Below, piece by piece: positions 1-9,600 of a stretch of DNA of 64,000 bases. Position 1 is the stretch's first letter. Every line of letters starts with the position of its first letter. Origin of the DNA: a virus. The position numbers and the translations under genes are program-made. The stretch lies in IMG/VR virus record IMGVR_UViG_3300008262_000014, positions 62,001 through 126,000 of that record, one strand, 5' to 3'. The notes below the pieces were generated by a model. The model saw only the letters and a program-made list of their open reading frames with translations, did no database searches and was not told the DNA's origin.

Positions 1-235
1 AATCAATTTTATAGGGATATTTTACTACAGTATCTTTATCATTTGGTGAAAATACTTTTTGATACGGAGTATTATTTAATCCAGTTAATTGATTAAAAGG
101 ACTATTATAATCAAACTCCGAATCACCAATTTGAAAATACGAAATAACAAAATTACCTTTTGCAATAGAATTTCTACCCTTTTTGGTAACTCTAGCTGTT
201 AAAAAATCTGAATTAAACTCACTTAAAAAACTCAT
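1..235 (-). CDS. Phage structural protein, N-terminal part (runs off window)
   Basis: The frame is open from an ATG at 235 down to base 1, giving the first 78 residues; the 3' end lies outside the window. The protein begins MSFLSEFNSDFLTARVTKKG and continues with a segment including RNSIAKGNF and FQIGDSEFDY. This pattern (a KKGR..IAKG motif followed by a hydrophobic strand and GDSEFDY) resembles the N-terminus of tail-associated proteins seen next to fibre genes in large marine myoviruses, but I cannot name the family. It is the last gene in the tail-fibre run and follows the 322-residue fibre-like gene. A TATTTATA octamer lies 6 bases before the start codon. Coding status is likely from the long clean frame and its context; the function is unknown. 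Confidence 0.7.
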   Translation of the reverse strand, partial: MSFLSEFNSDFLTARVTKKGRNSIAKGNFVISYFQIGDSEFDYNSPFNQLTGLNNTPYQKVFSPNDKDTVVKYPYKID

Positions 236-241
236 ATACTT

Positions 242-249
242 TATAAATA
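242..249 (-). promoter_or_regulatory. TATTTATA motif upstream of the 1-235 gene
   Basis: The plus strand reads TATAAATA, so the gene-oriented sequence is TATTTATA, ending 6 bases before the ATG. It is one of a set of identical or near-identical octamers found in the same orientation upstream of many genes here. Whether it acts in transcription or in translation initiation cannot be told from sequence. Confidence 0.35.
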
Positions 250-266
250 TTTAATAAATAAAATTT

Positions 267-1235
267 TTAATCTGGTATTATATTAAAATTAAGATCACAA
301 GGTATTACTATTTCAATGTCACATGGAGGTGGACATTTTTCAAAATTAGTAAAGAATATATTCCCTTCAGTAACAGTTACCGCGGACCACATTTTTGTGG
401 GTGGGTCACTAATTGGGTAATTGTTATCATAATCTAAATATGAATATAATGTTCCACTACCTAAACTATCCCTAATCTCCCATCTATTACTTGTACTTGA
501 CCAATAAGCAACATAATCATCACAACATATTTTATAATATGGTCTATCATTATAAACTCCGACAGGACTGTAAAGAGTATGTGTAAAACCCGTATCCCCA
601 CTACTACATTTATGATTAAAACAAACAGGACAACCAATAAAAACTACCTTAACTTGAAATCCTCCTTGTTTTTTAGGATCAATATTTGTGTTATTTTGTA
701 TACTTCCATCACCATGTTCTAGAAAAATATATACCGGTCTATGTGTTGGGGTAAAATTTTCAAATTCGTATACTATACCTGTTGTCGGATTTGTTGTTGC
801 TGTTGTTACAAAAGTAGATGCCGATATTTCATATGTTAAACCTGTATATACTCTATATGAGTTTGGTGTATTATTAATTACAGAGGAATGATTACCGTAA
901 TTAGTATTACCTGAATATGAATCATAAATTGTTACTGTTTTACCAGTACAAGTACCGCCAGTACTAACATTAAGGAAAAAATCTACAGTATCGTAACATT
1001 CAAAAATTTTACTTTCGTGAGTGTAGACGATAGTTACGGCGGATTTATTATCTACAATATCTGTTATTCTTATATAGTACGTTGTGTTAAATTCTAAATT
1101 TGTAATTACAACTGATGTGGTCGCACTGGAATATGTTCCACCAAAATATAAATAATTAGTATTATCGTTTTTACTATATTCAACTGTGAAGTTGTTCGGT
1201 ACATTTAAATTATTTAGTCTAACATTCAAACCCAT
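267..1235 (-). CDS. Fibre/adhesin-like tail protein with one Trp-rich beta module
   Basis: A 322-residue protein, probably part of the virion tail. Residues 1-60 look like a fibronectin III-type strand pattern (TSVVITNLEFNTTYYIRI). Residues about 225-280 hold one copy of a repeated module (GVYNDRPYYK, then YWSSTSNRWEI, then YSYLDYDNNYPIS and a final W) that occurs three more times in the 2199-residue protein encoded at 3614-10213. Cysteine pairs (CPVC, CC, CPPPC) flank the module. No enzymatic motif is visible. It sits at the distal end of the fibre gene run, so a role in surface binding is inferred from composition and neighbours. Family name unknown. Confidence 0.75.
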   Translation of the reverse strand: MGLNVRLNNLNVPNNFTVEYSKNDNTNYLYFGGTYSSATTSVVITNLEFNTTYYIRITDIVDNKSAVTIVYTHESKIFECYDTVDFFLNVSTGGTCTGKTVTIYDSYSGNTNYGNHSSVINNTPNSYRVYTGLTYEISASTFVTTATTNPTTGIVYEFENFTPTHRPVYIFLEHGDGSIQNNTNIDPKKQGGFQVKVVFIGCPVCFNHKCSSGDTGFTHTLYSPVGVYNDRPYYKICCDDYVAYWSSTSNRWEIRDSLGSGTLYSYLDYDNNYPISDPPTKMWSAVTVTEGNIFFTNFEKCPPPCDIEIVIPCDLNFNIIPD

Positions 1236-1240
1236 GATAC

Positions 1241-1248
1241 TATAAATA
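1241..1248 (-). promoter_or_regulatory. TATTTATA motif upstream of the 267-1235 gene
   Basis: Gene-oriented TATTTATA ending 5 bases before the ATG at 1235, in the short gap after the 108-residue gene. Same motif and orientation as at 242-249. Confidence 0.35.
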
Positions 1249-1286
1249 TAAAATATTAATTTTTTTAAATAAAGATTATAATATTA

Positions 1287-1613
1287 TTATGGTACTTCCG
1301 CTGGTGTTGTTAACCCAACAGCTTCCGCGTATTTTAGATATGTTTCAACACATGACGGTGTTGTAAAATCTTCTATATTAAGTCCCTTAACTTTCACTAT
1401 TAGATCTTCGCAGTGTTCTGAAACAAATCTCAAATAAAAATATTGTGTAAATGCACTTATTGACGTATCATATAATTCAAATGGATTTATATTAAATTGA
1501 AAATTAGTTGTTACACCAGACGCCACTAAAGTAGTTGTTGTTGCTGATGTTATACCATAATAAACATTAAATGGAACGTTAGAAGGTACTAATTGTATAT
1601 TTGTTATTATCAT
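1287..1613 (-). CDS. Small tail-region protein of unknown function
   Basis: A 108-residue protein starting MIITNIQLVPSNVPFNVYYG, Thr/Val-rich with alternating hydrophobic residues that suggest beta strands. It lies between the Thr-Pro-linker protein (13 bases upstream) and the 322-residue fibre-like protein. Its N-terminus (IQLVPSNVPFNVYYG followed by TSATTTTLVASGV) is similar in style to that of the 322-residue protein, where NVPNNFTVEYS is followed by a TSVVIT stretch, so the two may share an N-terminal fold used for attachment. No known family recognised. Confidence 0.6.
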   Translation of the reverse strand: MIITNIQLVPSNVPFNVYYGITSATTTTLVASGVTTNFQFNINPFELYDTSISAFTQYFYLRFVSEHCEDLIVKVKGLNIEDFTTPSCVETYLKYAEAVGLTTPAEVP

Positions 1614-1626
1614 ATATTATTAATTT

Positions 1627-2616
1627 TTATAGTCCACCACATTGATTAAATCTTTTTATTAAATATGTATTCGATCCCACTGTTATTGTTTGTGGATTTG
1701 ATATTATTGATATTGAGTTAACTTGTATTTGTGTTACTCTTAGAGTGGCGGTACCCGATGTTCTAGTTCCGAATGTAGTATTAGTACTAGTTGAACCAGA
1801 ATTAAGTGTTAATGTACCAACTTGAGATAGTGTACCATTAGTTGTTGAACAAATTCCATCATTATATTGTGTTATTACGCCAGATGAAAATGTTAAATTA
1901 TCTAATGTTGTACCAGATATTACATTTATAAGTAAATTAATTTGATTAGATATAACCGCATCTTCTTCAGGTATTAATTCAATTTCCGCTGTTGGTGTTG
2001 GTGCACTACAACTTTGACAAGCACCAATTACCGTTGCCACATTTGTACCATTTGTAACCACACTTACATATTGACCAGAATAAGTTAAAAATGTATTATA
2101 ACCTGGAACATAAGTACTAAATGATGGGTGAGTGAATGTTGTTGATGTACAGAATGTTGAGTTATTTCCGACGGAGTTCACCAATAAACTACCAATACCA
2201 AGACAAGCATTTAGAAATATTGATGAGGGGTTTTCAATTAATGTACCAATGAATAAAATTGTTGTGGTAGATGTAGGTGTTGGTGTTGTAGTTGTAGTTG
2301 GAGTTATTGTTGGAGTTATTGTTGGGGTTGTGGTTAATGTACTAGTAGGTGTAGATGTTATTGTTGGTGTATTAGTGGGTGTTGGAGTTGGGGTAATGGT
2401 AGGTGTGGATGTTGGTGAGACATATAAATTACATACAATATCTGAATTAGTTATTCCAGAAAATGTAATAATATATTGACCATTAATATACTCTGCAATA
2501 TATACATAAGGTATTACTTGTAACCCTAAATTAAATGTTCCACCGGTATCGGGATTATAAATTATTGATGCTGTATATCCTTCGAAATTTTGTGATGTTA
2601 TCGTTATATTTGGCAT
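1627..2616 (-). CDS. Thr-Pro-linker tail protein, paralogue of the 2635-3612 gene
   Basis: A 329-residue, probably virion-exposed protein. Residues 1-62 form a small beta domain containing YNPDTGGTFNLG. Residues about 65-117 are an extended Thr-Pro linker (repeats of TPTPT, TPTIT and similar). A second domain follows (FCTSTTFTHPSFSTY ... VTNGTNVATVIGACQSC), then a C-terminal domain of Thr/Ser-rich strands. The order and the conserved NGTN.A.V.G.C..C motif match the neighbouring 325-residue protein, so the pair arose by duplication. Such linkers typically join globular adhesin domains; receptor binding is an inference. The C-terminal domains of the two proteins differ, as expected for diversifying host-binding tips. 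Confidence 0.75.
   Translation of the reverse strand: MPNITITSQNFEGYTASIIYNPDTGGTFNLGLQVIPYVYIAEYINGQYIITFSGITNSDIVCNLYVSPTSTPTITPTPTPTNTPTITSTPTSTLTTTPTITPTITPTTTTTPTPTSTTTILFIGTLIENPSSIFLNACLGIGSLLVNSVGNNSTFCTSTTFTHPSFSTYVPGYNTFLTYSGQYVSVVTNGTNVATVIGACQSCSAPTPTAEIELIPEEDAVISNQINLLINVISGTTLDNLTFSSGVITQYNDGICSTTNGTLSQVGTLTLNSGSTSTNTTFGTRTSGTATLRVTQIQVNSISIISNPQTITVGSNTYLIKRFNQCGGL
2268..2415 (-). repeat. Thr-Pro codon repeat tract
   Basis: A degenerate repeat of GTTGGTGTT and GTAGGTGTT-type units on the plus strand encodes the Thr-Pro linker of the 329-residue protein. The antisense strand is also open and would read as Gly/Val-rich, but that is a shadow. Confidence 0.7.
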
Positions 2617-2634
2617 ATTAAAATTTTAATTTTA

Positions 2635-3612
2635 TTAAACACAAGCACCGTCTTGTAAAATTATTTCAACAATATCAGTTGATGATATGGGGATAGGTGA
2701 AAATGTGTCAGTAGTGGTATTAGTATACGTGTTACAATCAATAACAAATGAGTTAACAACTAATGATATATTAACTTGAGATGATGTTGTTACAGTATAA
2801 TCTATTCCGAGTGTTGTGCCGGCATGTGTTCCTTCCGCTTGTGACCCATTACTTACCGGTAATGATCCAACAGTTATTAAATAAAACGCAGGGGTTATTG
2901 ATCCAATAGAAGTTGCCGCTGTTGTGTTATTTATAACAAAGAAATTATTACCCGATGTTGGTGTACTAGTTGGTGTTGCGGTAGGTGTAATTGTTGGTGT
3001 TGGTGTAATAGTTAATGTTGGTGTAATAGTTGGTGTAGGTGTACTAGTTGACGTAGGTGTAAGTGTTGGTGTTGGACATGTTAAACATGGACCAAGTACT
3101 GATGCGGTATTTGTACCGTTAAATAATATACTAAAATATGTGGTCCCAAATCCAATAAATGTTTGAGATCCATTAAGGAATGAACTAAATGATGGATTTG
3201 TAAATGTTGTTGATGAACAGAATGTTGTACTATTACCCGTTACATTATATGTTGTCCCACTCCCCGCACAGATACCCAATTCATAATCTCCAGTATTTTG
3301 AACCACATCACCAACAAAATTACTTAATGTAGGTGTGGGTGTGTTACTTAATGTAGGTGTGGGTGTGTTACTTAATGTAGGTGTGGGTGTACTAGTTGGT
3401 ACAGGACTTAATGTATTATCAATTAATGTTGCAGAACATGTAACACCGACTCCAGAAAAATATAAAACATATGTCCCAAAAGTGTATTCAGAAGTGTATG
3501 TATAAGGTATTGTTTGTGACCCTAAATTAAATGTTCCACCGGTATCGGGATTAAATGTTATTACCGCCGTTTGTCCACTATAATTACTACTTGTTAATTC
3601 TACTGTTCTCAT
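2635..3612 (-). CDS. Thr-Pro-linker tail protein, paralogue of the 1627-2616 gene
   Basis: A 325-residue, probably virion-exposed protein. Residues 1-60 repeat the NPDTGGTFNLG domain of its neighbour; the underlying DNA is almost identical over about 35 bases in both genes. Residues 68-98 hold three LSNTPTPT units encoded by a 24-base tandem repeat. The conserved domain (FCSSTTFTNPSFSSF ... LFNGTNTASVLGPCLTC) follows, then a second Thr-Pro linker at about 179-220, and a distinct C-terminal domain (about 221-325) absent from the paralogue. It starts two bases after the 2199-residue gene ends, so the two are probably co-expressed. A modular adhesin is the likely role. Confidence 0.75.
   Translation of the reverse strand: MRTVELTSSNYSGQTAVITFNPDTGGTFNLGSQTIPYTYTSEYTFGTYVLYFSGVGVTCSATLIDNTLSPVPTSTPTPTLSNTPTPTLSNTPTPTLSNFVGDVVQNTGDYELGICAGSGTTYNVTGNSTTFCSSTTFTNPSFSSFLNGSQTFIGFGTTYFSILFNGTNTASVLGPCLTCPTPTLTPTSTSTPTPTITPTLTITPTPTITPTATPTSTPTSGNNFFVINNTTAATSIGSITPAFYLITVGSLPVSNGSQAEGTHAGTTLGIDYTVTTSSQVNISLVVNSFVIDCNTYTNTTTDTFSPIPISSTDIVEIILQDGACV
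2958..3078 (-). repeat. Thr-Pro codon repeat tract, shared with the 4098-4215 tract
   Basis: Encodes the second Thr-Pro linker of the 325-residue protein. Long stretches (for example GTTGCGGTAGGTGTAA and GTACTAGTTGACGTAGGTGT on the plus strand) recur exactly in the linker of the 2199-residue protein at 4098-4215. Confidence 0.75.
3319..3390 (-). repeat. Three tandem copies of a 24-base unit
   Basis: Copies at 3319-3342, 3343-3366 and 3367-3390 are identical except for the last base. Each encodes eight residues of an LSNTPTPT linker. Copy number could change by slippage or recombination without breaking the frame. Confidence 0.9.
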
Positions 3613-3613
3613 T

Positions 3614-6600
3614 TTATGTTGTAAAGTTTAAACAAATTTCATAATATGACCCAACATGGAATAATGGATCATCTGTTGTGAAATCAATAAATAATGTATG
3701 TGTTGTTCCTGCCGGTAATAAATATGGTCCTGGTACAATTATATTTTCAATAACAGGTCCCATAGCACAACCTTGATTTAGTTCTTGTGATGTTGCACTT
3801 GCAATTAATGTACCATCTAAATAGAATGCTATATTTTCATAATCGGTATTTTGTAATTCCGCCAAACCACTAAAACTTAAATTTAAGAAAGTATCAACAG
3901 GTCCAACAGTAATTGTTGCCGTTGCGGTACCTGTTTGTGTTATATTACATGTACCACCACAGTTGAATGAATCTGCAATGTTAAATCTAACACATAAATT
4001 ATCGGGTGATATAATCCATTCAGCGGTCTCACATCCTGTTACGCCAGATGTGTTCTTAGTTGTTGACCAAATTAAACCTGATACAGGTAATAAATAAGTT
4101 GGTGTTGGTGTTGCGGTAGGTGTAAGTGTTGGTGTAATAGTTGGTGTTGGTGTAATAGTTGGTGTAGGTGTAATAGTTGGTGTAGGTGTACTAGTTGACG
4201 TAGGTGTAGGCGTTGGTTCTAATTGTAAATTCACTGTGCAACACTCTGGTATTTGAGATGATCCATAAACTGTTAATGATGGAATTGTCTGTGTAAGTAT
4301 TGGTGTGTAAGGATATGTTAAAGGTATATTATATATTTTACCGTCCGAATTCGCAACATATAATGAACCATTATCTTGGAATATTCCATATGGTGATGTG
4401 GCAGTTGTATTTAAATTGGCACTTGTTTCAAATAATCCAGTGGTATAATCATATTGATTTAAAAATACCCCACCTGATTTTGTCACCGTAAATAAAACTT
4501 TGTTATTTGTTGTGTATACAATATCACCAGCAATACTTTCAGTTGGTGCTAAAGAGAATACTGTATTTACCGTTGCGACCGAAGATGAAATGTCTATTTC
4601 TATCATCTCATCTAATCCTGATACGGAATTATAATATGTAGATAATAATTTCGTATCATTTATCGCACATAACCCCGCACCGATGTTGTTTATTCCACTT
4701 GGTAGAGTTATTATCCTATTAAATGTTGTGGACCAAGGATTTAATGTAATATTCCATTCATATATTGAACTATTATATAACCACATTTTATTTGATGTAT
4801 GAGCGATATCAGGAGAAAATATAAATGTACCTAAATTAGTTTTAGTGTTTGAAGAATAATCATAATAATAAACGTCATTAGAATTATCATTAATTAAAAT
4901 ACTGCATTGTGGTAAAAATATTGATGATGGTATGACACATTCACCTATTACAGAGGTTCCCGATAATGGTAATGTTGAGCCGGTGTTACCTGACCATACA
5001 TTTATATCATCTGATAAGGGATAATAATCATTGTTAATTAGATATCCATACATTTGATTACTTGGTGGTGTACTAGGATTTAAATAATCATATGATTCCC
5101 ACATTTCCCATCTAGTAGTTCCACTATTCCATAAAACATATATTGGTGTTGTTGTTAATGATGGATTATTAATATAATATACTAATTTACCGTCATAATG
5201 TGTGGTTGGGAATCCTGAATATATATAGTTACTAGTACCGCCAGATGTTAAATAAAAACATACTTCTGGTGGACATTCATTTAATGATGAGTTAAGTAAT
5301 CCAACTTGTAACGAAATTCTATTCCATTGATATTCTGTACTACTTATTGGTGTGTTTCCACTATAATTTAAATACCCTATTGACGTGCCAGGTGTTTTGT
5401 TTGTTACGTTATATGAATTAACATATTCCCATCTTGTAGTTCCACTATTCCATACAACGGCACCAAAAACACAAGTAGTTGTACCTGTACCTGAGTTTGT
5501 GTAATTTAAACTATAGTAATATTTACCATTGTGATAACCGGCAGGGTACCTTAATTCAGTTGAAAGTACACAAGTAATCTCACCTGGATCGAAACTAAAA
5601 CAAACAGGATCTGGACAATTTTTTACTGTCGTTACGTATGCACCAAGTTCAGGATCATAATTATAAATCCATTGATATTCTGTACTACTTATCGGTGTGT
5701 TTCCGGTATAATTTAAATAAGAATATAAAGTACCTGATGTACCTAATGTTGTGTCAAAATTTTCCCAGTGTTCCCATCTATTTGTTCCGTTATTCCAAAT
5801 GATATAATAATCATATGTACCATCAGTAGATTTATAATAATTTCTATTATTATAAACACCTACTATTTGATATGTATATGATGTATATAATGTTGTTGAT
5901 GAATATGTACCAATTAAACAAATGTCGGCACATAACAAATCACCACAATCATCTTCGACTTCATCTATTGTTGGTGTTATAGGACAATCTTCAACATCTG
6001 TATAATATTGTTGTACACAATTATCATCACCGAAGAAATCATTTACATGAGTTTGATATTTGTGTTGTAATAGAACTTGATGCGTGTCATTACCATTAAA
6101 TACTATTAAATCGTTCCCGACAGGTATATTTCTACCAGATGTTTCAAAATTTAAATTATAGTATAAATTTGGTTCACAATAATTTAAATCTACCGCAATA
6201 ACTTCAATTAAAAATCCATCTACATTAATTAGATAATCACCATTGTTATCCAAATAATCTTCAGGATAAGGGCAACATGGGTCTATGGGTTCTTCACCTC
6301 TCACTTGTAAATGTTCCGGTATTCTTTCATCAAAAAAGTAATTTGTTTTTGTTATAATTTTACCATCAATAATTTTATTAGTATATACTTTTAATTTTGT
6401 TGTTGGTAATACTTCAATTACGGTTAATGATCCATTAGAGGTTAATCCACTAATAATACTTTTTTTAACTGAACCTAAACACTCTATACTTTTTACTTTA
6501 TTATAATCATACTCATAAGTGAAGGAATAACCATTAACATTAGCTATTTTAAAACTATTGTTTGAAAATCCTGAACATGGTAAATAATTAGCTGTTAATA

Positions 6601-9600
6601 AATTATCATCAATATTAATATCTTTTACGTCAATTATTTCAATAGCACCAACATTAATATATGACATTATTGCATTATAATCTATAGTACCATTTTGTAT
6701 TTGTATTAATGGAAATGAACTTATAATTCTAAGAGCCCTACTATTTGATAATAATCCGTAATTATATGACGGTCCATAACTTACTTTAGGTATTAAAACA
6801 CAATTTTGGAAATTATCAACAAATGTCACCGCGGTTTGTGATGATATATGTGTTAAACCAGTACAAGGTGCACATCCCAACCAAACACTTGTGCCAGAAA
6901 AATACGTATCTATCACAAATTCTTGATAGTAACTACTATCCACATCATGTTCATATTTTTTCTGAAAACCGTTAACAATTAACTTTGTTTCACAGTTTGC
7001 AGCATCGAAGAAATTAATTTGTATTTTTTCACCTAATGAAACCGCGGAGAATTGAATTGAGCATGGATCTATTTGTGTGAATGATATTCCGTTACTAGTG
7101 GTGCCAGATGATCCACTAAGTAATTCACAACCAGTATACTTATAAAAAGAAGAACCATCCCCACCTTTTTGTACTCCAACACCATTTGTTAAAGAAAAAA
7201 CTAAATCAACTTGTGGACAATAATCTGTTGGGCAATCACCAGAACTTATTGTAACATCGGCAACAAGACAGGTTGGGTTTATTGGTTTATATTCGGCGTC
7301 AAATCTATATAAAAAATAATCTTCGACCGAACAATCATTGAAATCATATTTTATTGAGGTGAATCTAACTTTTTCTTTCCCGTCAATATCGGTAAAATAT
7401 TCAAGTTTTAATTTTGGTTTATATTCCCAAGTATATGTTTGTCCTGTTGTATTTAAAAATGGTTGATAATTAACATATCCGGCAGTATATCCTGTTACAT
7501 ATTTGTTTACCACATTTTCCACCAAACCAGATAGTGCAATTTTCCACAAATCTTCGGCCTTATCAATATCAGGATCTAAATGATCTTTAAAATCACATAT
7601 CAACGGTATTCCTGTTGTACCACTATCAGGTATAATTGTACAACCTGTCATTGGTGCTGGATTAAATAATTTAACACTATTGTTTGTATTTGTCGCACCA
7701 CTAAATAAAATACAATATGATGATCCCGAAAAAACCTGTCCATCAATTTCTATTATAGGACAATACGTTATACCTGTTATATTAATTAATCCTCTGAAAT
7801 TTTCTTCTTCACCTAATATTGTTTCTAAATCTTCTGATATTGCTTTTTCAAAATCAGGATATAAATTTTCTTCGAAAGTTTTTGCTTGACACCCTATATT
7901 ATATTTGTATTTAGGTCTACCAAAAAAATTATTTGTTATCAAAACACCACCAGTCCATAATGTACTTGAAGGTATTAATTGATCTAAAACTTGCATCCAA
8001 TATGGACTCATTTTCTGAATAAATTCATGTGAGTCTATAAATTGGTATGGTGTAAATCCAATGGTATTAAAATAAGATGTGTAAACATCTTCTAAAGCTA
8101 TGTAATTTTTTTTGTATCTAATTACATGAGAATTTTTAAGTTGTGTGTGTATTGTTTTATCTAAAAATTCTGCGAATGTTACCCCTGTTTGTGGGTATAG
8201 TGTATTTGTTCCGAATGTTAATAATAAATCTCTAGATTTTCTCCAAATATCATAATCAATAGATCTACTTGGTGAAAGATACGCATCAATATTTTTTCTA
8301 TTTAAAATATATTGTGAATTGTCATTATTAAATTCTGACTTAACATTATCAATTGCGGGATCTAATCCATAACCAGTATCTAAACCAGGTAAAGTTCTAA
8401 AAACATCAAAATAATCTTCACCATACGTATATGATTTAGATTTTGTTTTTAATGTTTTTGTTCTACCTGTTAATATTGAATTTTCCTCATCAAGTATATC
8501 TACACTACGATGATTTAATGTCATGTCATACCATCCCGCACCTTTTTGGAAAAAAATATCACTAGTTTCATCAAATGCCCTTCTTGGTAATAATGTTGTT
8601 TCGTCAACCGGATAACCATCTCTATTGAAAGTTGTTAACCCTGTTATACTTTCTTTAGTATAACTAAATGTTGTTGGTGAAAATATACCTGTTGTTAAAA
8701 CTTTACTTCTTTGTAAAACATCATAAATATCACTTTCGAGATCGCTTGAATTTGGTAATGATACTACTTTATAAATGTATTCATTTACCACAATTAATGG
8801 ATCAGGAGCACCAAGAAATCTCAAAAAGAAGTTAATTGACGCTCTAGTTCCTTTTGATTTATATATCCATGCTAAGTTTACTAATAATCTTCTGTAAAAC
8901 TCATATTCCGCTTCTACTAAATTTTTACCACCATCTTGTCCTTGATAATTACTTTTAGGTCTATTATAAAATATGTCATCTAATTTTTTCTCATCAAATA
9001 AATCTACTGTTGTTATGCCTAAATTTTCTGCTAAATTTTTTAATAATATGTCGGGAAGATTATTTATACCATCATAACTTACATTTCTCATGTAAGCAAT
9101 ATTATCTATATATTTTTTAACTCTATCAAAGTTTTGTCCATATAACTGAAATACACTTTCGGCCTTTTTTTCGTCTGTATCAAATTCATATAATTGTGGT
9201 GATGTTAAAAATCTAATAAATAAATTAGATTTATAATCATCTATTTGATCTCCGATTTCTTTTAAATCTGCTAGATAAAAATCAAAATCAATGCCGTCAA
9301 TTTTTATATTCCATCCATCAACATATGTTGGCCAAGTAACTTCAACTTTTACAATATCGGTTGATGACCCATCAATTGTATCTTTTAAAACATTGAAATA
9401 TGCGGTATATTTAGGATTACTTTCTCTATTTAATAATTGTTGTTCAATCTCATCTAAATTATTATAAAATTCTTCAAAAATTGAATTACTTGGTCTAACT
9501 AAAATAGTTTGACTATACGCGGATAACCCTGAAAATGGATTACCTTTTATTTTGAATTTTATTTCATTTAAATTATTTGATTCCTGATAATCATCAATTT

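Noticed and set aside
2132-2479. Gly/Val-rich plus-strand frame
   Set aside because: It is the antisense of the Thr-Pro linker coding strand; its composition follows from the repeat.
2924-3166. Another Gly/Val-rich plus-strand frame
   Set aside because: Same reason: antisense of a Thr-Pro linker in the 325-residue gene.
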